Origin: Aquanectria penicillioides
Lineage: Eukaryota; Ascomycota; Sordariomycetes; Hypocreales; Nectriaceae
DNA length: 64,000 nucleotides
Assembly: GCA_003415625.1 (NCBI GenBank)
Contig: PYIU01000003.1
Coordinates: 6,758,001 to 6,822,000 of the forward strand
Reading direction: 5' to 3'
Below are positions 48,360 to 58,700 of the stretch, piece after piece; position 1 is the first letter of the stretch; each line of letters starts with the position of its first letter. Under the pieces are notes generated by a model. That model searched no databases. It was not told the DNA's origin and worked only from the letters and a program-made list of their open reading frames with translations. Position numbers and translations under genes: made by a program.

Positions 48360-49842
48360 ATGGCCGATCCTACCTACACCGTCTTCATCAGGGTGCCCAT
48401 GCCCCGCGGTGACTTTGTCGATCCGCCGCCGGTAAGCTCAACAAAGTCCATGCGACTCCATCATGCGCCGCCGGAAATGGTTGTGGAGGGGCTAACAATG
48501 CTCCGCGACAGGTCAACTGGGACTCTAATAAGGACGAGGCCCTGTGGAAGATCTTATCTGGAGCCGCCAAGACGGAAATTGATTGTGTGTTGATGACATC
48601 GTCTCTAACATCTAACAAACTGCTAATTTTCATGCAGGGAACGAGGTGTAGGCGCTGATCCCGTGGCTCTGGCTTCCATCCGATACTGACCTGTCGCAGC
48701 GCCGATCGCTTCGACGTCCCCGTCGACTTCCTTTTGCAACAAGTCGCTTATCTCACCGAACGCCATGCCTCCCAAGTCCGCGCCCAAGTTCGCAAAGCAA
48801 CAGCCGCAGTTCGAGGCTCTGCTGCGCCATCCCCGATCCCGGGTTCAGACCATGCTGGCCTAGGCCACCAACGAACACCGTCGGCCCTCTCCGTTCGACG
48901 AGACTCGCCGATGCCGCGCAACGATATTGGTAGCGGTACTGGGACCCCCTTGAATTCATCGATGAGACCAGTTGTCTCGCGAAACCATTCAACCAATACC
49001 ACAGTGTTGCGAGACATGTCTGGAGGGTCAGCGTCACCTCGGCCGGGAATTGCGGCAACAGGCCGGAGTGGAGAGCAACGTCGGCGACTATCATCATTGC
49101 CAATCACATCAAATAAAGCAAAATCTCCTGATCGCGGGCCTCAAGCACCTCCCTCTCCGGCGCCAGAAAGGAGCCCTTCTCCGGGCCCAGCCGAGGACAG
49201 CTCTACCGCGACCTCTGATGACGAATCCAGTCCTGCGCAGTCTCGCATCATCCGCCGCCCTCCTCGGTTCCAGCAGCATGACACTGGACCGTCATATGAA
49301 GATGACGAGGACGATGAATCTGAACCTGCATTTCAGCCATACAAAGCCTCAGATAACAATCAGACCTCGGCAGGTGACCTGGGCTCGACCCTACGAGGGG
49401 ATGGGCGTGGCTCTTCCAAGAGGTTTCCGAGAAGTCTGGGCAAGGCGGCCGTACACAAATCGCAAACCTCTGATTCCTCAGCTAGCTCTGCGGCAATAGT
49501 TCAGAGGCCAGGCAAATCACGCGAACAACGCCAGCCTGGACCGCTGTCCCCGCGCCAGGCTGAACTAAGTGCACAGAGCCCAGGCAGCAAGAGCAGGGGT
49601 TACTCGCGCGAAGGCAGCGATGGGACGCCTAGTATGGGCAGCAGTTTTAGCGACCTTGATGGTATGGCACCCGTGTTTTCTTCCCGAATGTTTGCGTACC
49701 ATGCTGACCGTGGCTAGATGCGTCTGTCACACAATCCGCCTTGGAGGAGGCTCTCGCAAGTCACATGAATCGCGGAGCAGGAAGCCGATTCAGCATTAGT
49801 CAAGCGTTCCGAAGCCGATATACGCCAAGCTCTAACCAATGA
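48360..49842 (+). CDS. ATG29: Autophagy-related protein 29 (Atg29), with a 10-nt microexon
   Basis: Subunit of the Atg17-Atg31-Atg29 scaffold that organises the phagophore assembly site. Exons: 48360-48431, 48512-48584, 48638-48647, 48700-49661 and 49718-49842; 1242 nt, 413 residues. The conserved N-terminal domain is spliced from four exons: YTVFIRVPMPRGDFVDPPP, then VNWDSNKDEALWKILS, then EIDWNEVADRFDVPVDFLLQ and YLTERHASQVRAQVRK. Exon 3 is GGAACGAGGT and supplies most of WNEV; without it the frame and the invariant Trp-Asn are lost. The remainder is a long Ser/Pro-rich, probably disordered region with acidic patches, and the C-terminus ends with the family's ALEEALASHMN and SISQAFRSRYTPSSN. 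Intron 3 is 52 nt with a perfect TACTGAC branch site. No frameshift. Confidence 0.93.
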
Positions 49843-50453
49843 GCTCTGTTTGATTTTCAGGTATTCACGTTTTCCCTTCGTATTGTGTCTGGCACGGTGT
49901 TTGGCTTGAGAGTTTGACCTCTCCTGGGTTGCATATTGGGCTGGAGTTGGATATTGCTCTTGATACTCGGCATCGCATTTGGGATTTACGACTGTTTAAG
50001 ATCTCATCTCCTCTTACGAAGCATTTGAATGATAAACGCTATTTTGTATTAGCATTCTTTTCAGTCCATCCTATGTTGATCGTGGTGAAACCTCAGATGT
50101 GCATGCAGCCGTAACATCCTCGTTCATAGCATCCTCGCTACACTCAATCTATAAATAGCATATATAGTAATACAAACGAGCCATATCTGTTAAGATTTCT
50201 CGGTTAGTTGAACTTGTCATCTCCGTGATGCGACTACATACGTTTAGTCAATGATCAGGGCATTTTCGCCTCGGAAGAAGTAAACCAGCTGCGGGCAGCC
50301 GTCACAACCCGCCTCAGTGACAAACTTTTTTTTTCCTCAGTAACACAAACCATAAGGCACACTTCTTCTCTCCTCTAAATCAAATCCAATCTCAAGGCTG
50401 AATCCATCTAATTATCTCTACGCCACTCATACACATCCAACTCGAGCTCAGCC
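49843..50453. other. Intergenic region between ATG29 and the Arb2-domain gene
   Basis: 611 bp carrying the 3' untranslated region of ATG29 and the promoter of the next gene in the same direction. A T run at about 50327-50334. No gene seen. Confidence 0.45.
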
Positions 50454-51966
50454 ATGTTTCGTCGTCATTGGTCGAGTCTGCCAAAGGATGCCTCATTCCC
50501 ATCTGATCTCGAAAGCCTCGGGTTCGCTACTGCCCCTACCATTGCGCCACGGGGACTGAATGCAGGTTAATGGAGAAACAGGTATTTTGTCAATGATGGA
50601 GATGAAATTCGCTCTATTGAAAACCCACAATGCTACTTCAAGTTCTTCGCAAATCGCAACATGCGTATCAACCAGCGCCAGCGTTTTGCGTTCAACGGTA
50701 CAACTCTTGATCGAGAAAATTAGCACGTTATGACCCTAATTAATTTTTATTTAGGGGCAATGGAAGAAATTATCCACCGGCGTCTTGAGAGCGAAGGTTT
50801 TCAAAAGATGAGGCTCCCCCTGGGTGCCTCGCCGACCCAGAACCACGTTCCCATCTTCACTACATCCGACCTGGCGTCGTGCTCCCGTATCGTCGTCGTT
50901 TTTGGAGAACCGACACAAGACCTCGGGGTACTCGCTGGCCGTGTGGCAAATGGGCCTGGGGGCTGATAAAGGGCAGCATGATCTCCGTCGTCCATGCTAT
51001 TCGCAAGCAGGCTGCGCTCTACGGCGAGTCTCCGCCAGGCATCGTGCTTGCAAACATGGGACAGCGATACTGGTGGCCTGAGGGAAAACGCGCGTTGACA
51101 GTTGAATCAAGCGCTGACACGCCCTTGCCAAGTTTGGTGCACTCTGGCACAAGGCATGTTCCCGCTTGGCATGATATCCCAGGGAGCGAGAGCCCTCTTC
51201 GCCACATGGCGACCGTCTTTACAGACGTCATTGGGAGGCTGCCTAGTGAGACTGCTAAAATCGATGTCATTGCTATTGGGGAAACGTGCGAAACCATCGA
51301 GAAATACTTTGACAACAAGACAAACTGGAACAGTTGGGGTTCTCGGCTCAGCTCCATGTTGTTACTCGGCACCGTTTTTGAAACAGGCCAACTCACGAAT
51401 GATGCCATGAAAGAATTTCTGGCGCAGGTAGGTTACATACAATAACCAAAATGCACCAATCTACCCATCTGACATCCTGATCTCAGCGCACACGTGGTTA
51501 CATCATCTCTCACGAACCTGTTGGCACTCCGCTTGCTCCTCCCAGTGGCAATCCATCACTCGCTATTGAGCCCCTCGGCTGTCCTTGTTACTCTTCTTCC
51601 GAGACACAATATATTGAACTCATAGCGGTCCGTGCTCTTGATTCGGCTATAGGTTTCTTGCAAGAGGTCGCAATGACGGCGGACTTCGTCAACCCGCCCA
51701 TCGTTGTCGTCGAGCGCCTCGAGAGGCAGCCCACCGACGATGATTGGAGAAACTTGCCTGAGGACCAGAGGCCATCAGTCGTTGCTGTCGATCCAGAAGC
51801 AATGAAAAAAGCGGTCAAGGAGGCGAGACGTTGGAGACGGTTTGAGACCACGGGAGAAGCACCAGAATCGGATTCGGATGTAGATGAAGCGGTCGAAGAT
51901 GTTTTGTCCGTTGGTGATAGTCACGCAGGAAACAACACTTGGGGAGACGAACCATGGCTAGAGTGA
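50454..51966 (+). CDS. Arb2-domain protein, one apparent frameshift
   Basis: Arb2 domains (alpha/beta-hydrolase-like) occur in fission-yeast Arb2, part of the Argonaute siRNA chaperone complex, and in fungal Hda1-type deacetylases; this one is a stand-alone fungal protein. Exons: 50454-50521, 50582-50697, 50755-51427 and 51487-51966. Family blocks: SFPSDLESLG joined to YFVNDGDEIRSIENP, then RINQRQRFAFN, RLPLGASPTQNHVPIF, VVVFGEPTQDLGVLAGRV and YWWPEGKRAL. One G appears missing at the run 50958-50962: as sequenced the frame stops right after NGPGG, while the next frame continues LIKGSMISVVHAI. The corrected length is about 445 residues. The second half ends in a charged tail. Intron 1 is 60 nt with an unusual GTTCGC donor. 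Whether it acts in RNA silencing is inference only. Confidence 0.85.
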
Positions 51967-52131
51967 GAGGCACATCCCATTCATTAAACCTGGGTTATAC
52001 AATCGCTTTTCGGCACTGGGTGGTGAAAATAGTATGATACAAGACACAATCTGTCAGCAGTGCCTGTGACTGTGAATATCCTCAAATGCTTCCTCCAAAC
52101 TCATTCTTTGAATCGAGCAGAGCGTCAGCCT

Positions 52132-53784
52132 CTACGCCTTGAAGTACAATGCCAAGCCCGGATCATCCTTCCTAATATCCTCCAGGAGCTCCTTAGTCCT
52201 GCGCACACGCTCCTTTACCACGGCATCCTCCGCAGTCCAGCGACCCTCGGCAGGTTCGCTGCCGCTCCAGAAGGAAAAGACGCCAGAGCGATTGGTGGCC
52301 TTTTCGCGACGTTCCTCCTCTTCTTTGGCGAGTAGAACGACCATCTTGCCCCAGTTACCTAGACTAGCGCCGAGGCATTCGCGGCACGTCCTTCGGGCGT
52401 CCTTGTCTTCCGAGGCGGGGCTTAGAGCGCGGAGCTGCTCTTCAGCCACGTCAACACTATCGCGGGTCCACGAGAGGCCATCGTCGCGAGAAGAGGAGGC
52501 AAAAAGAATCTCACCGATCCAGAGACTCAACGAAGCCTCCTGGCAGCGTTCCTCCGGGCTGCGCCAGGGAGGTTCTGTGCCATCAGGAGGCGGTGGGGGG
52601 TAGTCGGGCTGGGAGACGGCAGAGACGAGTTGGTTCCAGATCGATTTGGTTGGAACTGGTGTGCGGGCAGAACGGGGGGGTTCGTTGGAGAGGAAGCGAC
52701 GAGCCTTGAGGAGGGAAAGGTAGATAGGGAGGGCAGCGGAGATGTCACCACTTCGGGCCTTGTGGGTTGCGATGGCGGTGATGGCATCGAGAAGGTTGAG
52801 AGACGGAGGCCCGGCCTTCTCATTTAGGATAAAAGTCTTGGGGTTATAGGGCGGGTTTGACATTTCGAGACCCTGAGTCGCTTCGGCCAGGGCCAGGTTG
52901 TACAGGGCATCAGGCCCCTCTGCCCGCTGCTTGAATTCCATAAAACTGGCGTACTCCAATGCAGCCTCTAACTTTTGCCGCGCGGTAAATCCCTTGGTAG
53001 CGATAATCTTCATGTAGAAGCTATCGGCGCCGGGGTAGGCAATCTCACAATCCTCCTCTCGAGGAGCGTGCGGCTGTCCTGGAGGAATAGGTACAGGCCT
53101 GGGATTCGAAGGCCCAATGACAAACTCGGGAGGCGAAATGATGTTGCGAGTCATGTCACGAACCCAGCCGTCAGTATGCTCAGCGGACTTTGCAGCCAGC
53201 ATAATGGCATCAAAATAGCCTCTCCTCCACTCCTCACTCTTGCTGGAAATGTCGCACGCGTTGAATTCGCCCGGGATTAGGGCATTGGGGTCGACTACAT
53301 CGGACAGCTTCGTCACGCCCTGGCCATCGACCTTGGGGTCTTCGAGACGAAGAACACAACCGCGAGAGAGCTCCATGGCCTCGGCCCAATTGACAACTCC
53401 ATCCTTGGGATACCTTCCCTTGTTTGCATCCCGGAACAACTTTCTGGTGATGAAACCCCACTCATGGGGCGTGGGGAACTCTCTCTCTAGCTGTTCCTCG
53501 TTGTAAAACCAATAAATCACACCCATGCAGGCGATAATCCCCCAGAAAGAAACAGTGTAGCGCACTGCCATCTTAGCCTCATGCTTCAGCCACGCCCTCC
53601 GCTCGGTAGTGAAGCATCTCACTGAGTTGTTGTGAACAGGGATTGAGAGAAATGGAAGGTTCGGTCTCGACTTGGTGGCGAGCTGTGTGTGGTAGGTGTA
53701 TGTTCGCAAACAGCCAATTCGAGATCGCAGTGCTTGCCGAGGCGTTATGAGCCGAGCTCGACGGACGACGAGCCGCGGACGCAT
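52132..53784 (-). CDS. Conserved fungal mitochondrial membrane protein of unknown function
   Basis: Uninterrupted 550-residue reading frame; I do not recognise a named family. The first 70 residues are Arg-rich with very few acids, typical of a mitochondrial presequence. One hydrophobic segment at about 76-93 (SFWGIIACMGVIYWFY) would anchor it in the inner membrane, with the large C-terminal part in the intermembrane space or matrix. The rest is soluble and helix-rich, with blocks that look conserved in kind: FPTPHEWGFITRKLFRDA, then CVLRLEDPKVDGQG, YFDAIMLAAKSAEHTDGWV and LEAALEYASFMEFKQRAEG. The alpha-helical pairs in the middle and C-terminal parts resemble TPR-like solenoids, without a clear consensus. 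It is head-to-head, 415 bp apart, with the Tcd gene, also mitochondrial. It has no intron, unlike nearly all neighbours. Confidence 0.75.
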   Translation of the reverse strand: MRPRLVVRRARLITPRQALRSRIGCLRTYTYHTQLATKSRPNLPFLSIPVHNNSVRCFTTERRAWLKHEAKMAVRYTVSFWGIIACMGVIYWFYNEEQLEREFPTPHEWGFITRKLFRDANKGRYPKDGVVNWAEAMELSRGCVLRLEDPKVDGQGVTKLSDVVDPNALIPGEFNACDISSKSEEWRRGYFDAIMLAAKSAEHTDGWVRDMTRNIISPPEFVIGPSNPRPVPIPPGQPHAPREEDCEIAYPGADSFYMKIIATKGFTARQKLEAALEYASFMEFKQRAEGPDALYNLALAEATQGLEMSNPPYNPKTFILNEKAGPPSLNLLDAITAIATHKARSGDISAALPIYLSLLKARRFLSNEPPRSARTPVPTKSIWNQLVSAVSQPDYPPPPPDGTEPPWRSPEERCQEASLSLWIGEILFASSSRDDGLSWTRDSVDVAEEQLRALSPASEDKDARRTCRECLGASLGNWGKMVVLLAKEEEERREKATNRSGVFSFWSGSEPAEGRWTAEDAVVKERVRRTKELLEDIRKDDPGLALYFKA

Positions 53785-54199
53785 GGCGCCAGCTGAATAG
53801 AGATGTTCTCAGGTCGAGATTCGCGTGGGGGTGCGGGGATGTTGAAATAATGGCCGTGCGACAGTGTCGCGAGCGCGGAGTGAGTGTGCAGAGAGGTTGC
53901 CGTGCGTGAGTGCGTTGTTGCGTCGTTTAATCTGGTCTTGTCTGTCGTCGAATCTGGTTCTGGCAAACCTGGTCCCGCCGTCGTCGAATCTAGTGTTGGT
54001 GATGGAAGCTTAGCTCATGATTTTTGCAAGGTGCGCCAATGGTCGGGCGAGCTGGTTGGCTGGTTGTGCTGACTAAGTCATTTCTGGATGGAAATTCTGG
54101 ATTCCTGATATCATCACTTGAAATCCTTCGCAGCTGTGTGTTTGCGTCTGTGGAGGCCTCCATTTATGGAATTTCTCCTCATAATGCTCTGAAAAAAAA
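53785..54199. promoter_or_regulatory. Compact bidirectional promoter between the 550-residue mitochondrial protein and Tcd genes
   Basis: 415 bp between two outward-facing start codons, so both genes must be driven from it. An A run directly abuts the Tcd ATG. No specific element identified. Confidence 0.55.
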
Positions 54200-55788
54200 A
54201 TGGCCTCATTTTTCTCTAACACTCTTTCAAACTCTCGGTTCCAGCTGTTTGCTACAGCGGTTCTCTCTGGAGCAACTGTAGCTTCGCTGCTACTGACATA
54301 TCAAAGCTTGGAGAGGGAGGAGCGAGTCTCCCAGTTGAAGAACTCCATCCCAAGAGATGACTCGGACCTTCAAAGAGTGAGCCGCTGTAAATGAATGTCC
54401 TAGTAAGCTTCCAGGGTAACTCACACACTTTGCAGTTAACCAGCTTCGGTGGCTCATTGGGTCCTGCGGCTAGTCAAGAAATTGACCGAGAAGAGATTCG
54501 AAACCAGGCTTTAGCACGTCGCGCCCAGGCAGGTGACTTTGACGAGGAGCTTATTCTTGAGCAACTTGCTAGAAATAGGGTCTTCTTGACCCCAGAGGGC
54601 CTCCAGAAACTACGCGACTCTTTCGTCATCGTGGTCGGATGTGGTGGCGTGGGCTCCCACTGCACGGCTGCACTCGCCCGGTCCGGTGTTTCTAAACTAC
54701 GGCTCATTGACTTTGACCAAGTCACACTAAGCTCGTTGAATCGTCATGCTGTGGCCACTCTGGCAGATGTTGGTATTCCCAAGGTTCAATGTCTTCAGCG
54801 CCGGCTGATCGCCATCGCCCCATGGGTTAAATATGATCTTCAGCAGGAGAAATTCGACCAAGATGTGGCAGCACGGATGCTTGGTCCTTGGGCTGAGGAT
54901 GGTCGTGCTCCCGACTTTGTTGTTGATGCCATTGACAACATTGAGACCAAGGTTGCCCTCCTGAAGCACTGCTACGACAACAAGATCCCCGTCATCAGCT
55001 CCATGGGAGCAGGTTGCAAGAGTGATCCCACGAGAATCATCGTCGGGGACATCGGTACTAGCACCGACGATGGCCTTTCACGAGCAACACGTCGACGGCT
55101 TAAACTCAAGGGTATTACCAGCGGTATCCCTGTTGTATACTCGACAGAAAAGACCGGCGAGGGGAAAGCCGAATTGATGCCGTTGTCGGAGGAGGAATTC
55201 AAGAAAGGATCCGTGGGAGACCTTGCTGCAATGCCCAACTTTCGAGTGCGCATCCTGCCAGTCCTAGGCACTATGCCGTCCATCTTCGGTCTTACCGTTG
55301 CCAACCACGTCATCCTCAAGATCAGCGGCTATCCTACGGACTATCTGCCAGCCAAAGGTCGAGATCGCATGTACGATGGAATCCTGGCGTCAGTCCAGGG
55401 TTACGAGGACAAGTTAGCACGAATAACCGATGGAGGTAATACTGTTGGTCTTAAGGTACCCCTGACCGTCGGTGATGTGGCCTTCTTGGTCGAGGAGCTG
55501 TACAGTGGCCGCAGCGCCATCACCGGCATCCCGACCAAGCTGGTACTGATCCGTTGGAGGAGGCCCGAGGGGAGCAGCATGACAATCTTGGGCGAGGGCA
55601 AGGACATCCAAAAATGTTCGACATTGCGTCTGCGGGACCTGGTCTGCATGACAAAAGAAGAGGCCACACGCCATGAAAATCAGATTTTCAAGGCCGGTAA
55701 GCCCCTGAAGGAAGTCTACGATGCAGCAACGATTGCCAGGGTTGAGGCTAAGCTGAAAGAAGCAGGAGAATATGAGTCTCTTCGATGA
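54200..55788 (+). CDS. tRNA threonylcarbamoyladenosine dehydratase, Tcd1/Tcd2 type (E1-like ThiF family)
   Basis: E1-like enzyme that uses ATP to cyclise t6A at position 37 of tRNAs to ct6A; the yeast enzymes sit in the mitochondrial outer membrane. Exons 54200-54376 and 54436-55788 encode 509 residues. An N-terminal membrane segment at about 13-32 (FQLFATAVLSGATVASLLL) supports membrane location. The ThiF/MoeB fold shows the ATP loop VVGCGGVGSHC (about 126-135), DFDQVTLSSLNRH, FVVDAIDNIETKV and ISSMGAGCKSDPTR, all characteristic of the TcdA branch rather than of ubiquitin E1s. Further signature: PVVYSTEKTGEGKAEL and LPVLGTMPSIFGLTVAN. A Tcd C-terminal part follows. An alternative open start near 54391 is not used because the spliced version gives the expected anchor. 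No frameshift. Yeast has two paralogues, so no symbol is given. Confidence 0.92.
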
Positions 55789-58700
55789 TTCGATATTGAT
55801 CATGGGCTATAGAGCTGTTGTGTGACACATTATGTCCTTGTATCATGCGCAGATAGACAGAGCTTGGTGTTTAAATATTACTGTTTCTGGCCAATACCAA
55901 CTATAAAAGCACCATGTCCCACCTCGGAAACCCTGGCGCTTTTTTTTTCTTATAAACGAGCTAGGAAGGGTCTTTCCTCCAATGGGCCAATTCCGAATTC
56001 CCGAACACTCGTGTTTTGCATCGAAAATTTTGTTGAATATTGAAACCTATTCTCTACCAGGAGGATACCATTAAAGGCCTTTTCAAACGGCCCTTTTCCT
56101 AAGCCGAAGATATCCCATCCTACACCACGACAACCCAACCACAAATGTAGAGCAATGCTATGTCTGTTGAGGACAATAAGAACACAGCATGGATTTGGTA
56201 ATCCTCTCCAGGAATCAACAGCTAATAAAGCAGTGAAGAGTGCCCCACACCTGATCTCGCTGTTGTTGGTGAGCATCCGGTGTTTTCTCGAGAATAGACT
56301 AGGTATTTTCCTCTGACAGTGAGACTGAGGCCCTCACACATGCCTCAGCATGACGCAACCCAGATTATCTATCACATCCACCCGCCTCACATTGAGCTGC
56401 ATGCAACTGCAACTATCGCTCTTCCATCCTCGCTTGCATCAGCAGCCCGTAAGTCTCAGATGCCCAATGACGCGATCTCACCCAGACCCTAGCCTGCCGC
56501 ACCCCACAGAACTAGGTAGGACTGGAGTACCGCTGCGTCTCCCTTGCGTTTCCGCGCGAAACTGTGGCGATCATTGAAGCCACCTGGCCCCAATTGAATA
56601 TCGGTGTGAATACATGCTGTAGGTAGGCGTCCAAGCTAAAAATCCGAGCTGAAATGTTAGCTCTGGAGCTACACCAACGCCGGAGGCTCAAGTGTGCCGC
56701 AAGTGCAGTTTGCAGCACCGACAAGTTTGGCGCTAACTTGACCGCAGCGCAAACACAGTGTCCCGTGTTGCACATTCCACCGATGGGTGCCCGCCCTGTC
56801 GTGTTCGAGGCCTCCCTCAGAGAATTATTTCTGGACCGTCTCTGGCGGTAAATGGAAATAGGGAATCAGGCTCCGGGGACCTCGCGTCCATGACGCTTAT
56901 AGGCTCAGCCTCGTTGCCTCGCAAGGGTTGTGCACGGGGTGCCTCCTGGTTCGTATAATCGGCCTCTCGCAACGCACGCATGCAAAAGATAGGAGAAAGC
57001 AGGGACTAGGAAATGCAATGTTTTTTTTTTTCTTTTAGTTCTACGAGAGTGGGTCATAAAGATCATCTAACTGAGCAAACAAGCAAACAAACGTCAATGG
57101 AGGGGGAAAATGATAAGAACAAAAAACAAAAGGAATTGGCGGCCACCAAAGCGGGGAAGCAGCGGGTTCGAAAATGTGCAACCGTTTCAAGTCATCAAGT
57201 GCCGACCTTCTTTGTAGCACTGATGTGCCTTCGCCATACCGGATATGATCAGCCGCACCACTCGTGCGCCAGTGATTGAAACAGGCCAATGTGCATCAGG
57301 CTGCATCAATATCACCCTGTTCGAGAGCATTTGTAGGTGGGTTGCATGTGCTGCGCTGCCGGTCACAAGGCGCGAATGGTTAGGCTACGGTCGAGCTTGT
57401 GTTCCAGTACGGCTTTACGACTCTCAGGCGGGCTGTATGTGATGTGCATGGAAGTCGTTCGGTGAAGAGCTGGCCCGTGGCTCCGAGGTGTTACACAGCA
57501 CATGCTTTGTTGAACACAACACAGATCTGGCTACGAATGCTCGTACCGCGATATCAATTCGGCTGCACTGAGCTGGGTGCTACCGTGTTGCAGCCCACCA
57601 ACACCGCCAGCGGAGGCTCAATTGGGAAGCGCTGCGACGTTCCGTTGACGCGATGGTTTCCGCTGTGCCGCCCCTGTAATTTCAACTTCCTGCGACACTG
57701 CGTGCTGCCGAAGCAATAATTTCGCCTTCATAGTCATGAAATCAAGCCCACAGTGCATTTCAGAGGTTGCCTTCCTGCCTCGCAGCTGGGGGGCCGCCAT
57801 GTTGTGTCTCTCAGTAGGCAGTACCCCTCCACGAGGCCGTACGGACCGTGTACGGTGCTAGGGGTGCCCGTCCAATATCGGGTGTTCTATTCATAATTCG
57901 AATTCGATGGGTTAAATTGGTATTTTATTTCCCCGGTCGCGCCCTACTAAATGGTAGCCGACATCGTTGTGCTGCTCCCATCGTCCTTTGGATTGGCCAG
58001 AAACCTGCCTGTTGAATGCCATGCAGCCCAGATGTTCATCACCAACGTCAACTGACAGTGCACAAGAAACCCGTGGAACTGCGAGGCAACCCTCCAGCCT
58101 CTTCAGCCGTAGGCAACTGCCTCATCGCCCGCAAATTTGCTCCAGCATTATTGAGCGAATAGACATCTGACTAACACCACAAGGAAGGAATTTGAACCAG
58201 GGATCCAATTCGCAACAGGCTTCCCCGGGCGCTTAATGACGGCCGCGTCGAGTGCTAGTATGCTCAGCACCGTAATATGGAACAGGATCCCAGGGTTGGC
58301 CCGAGGTGCAATTAGCTTTCGTTGGTGGCTGCTGTTTATTAGAGACGAATTGGCCGGCCCTTTGTGGTTTGGTCGCCTTGTCCTGGTCTTATCCCAATTT
58401 CTCGACCACGCTGACATCAGGAAGTTGTCCGCAAGCGCTTTCGGAGCCTCATTTCAAGGTCTCCTCCAAGTTCATGACCCTCCTTGCTCTGTCGACGGGC
58501 GCATCTGTGCGCCATAGGTACTTGCCCTCATGCACTGTGACTGGAACTACTTGATTACGCTGTACAATACGAGGAAATTTGCCTCCTTCTCAATACATGG
58601 TTGGCATGGTATGACCGGGATAATCAGGATGCTCGGGAAAAAATCCCTGACCTGGAAGACTATTAGCCGCCGCCTTCAAGGCAAACGAGGATGTGGCAAA

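Noticed and set aside
50490..50560. Possible minus-strand tRNA gene
   Set aside because: Only the 5' half resembles a tRNA. There is no matching 3' acceptor strand or T arm, and the rest overlaps exon 1 of the Arb2-domain gene.
58180..58215. Minus-strand GGTTCAAATTCC, similar to a tRNA B box
   Set aside because: One base off the consensus spacing and no A box or cloverleaf in the flanks.
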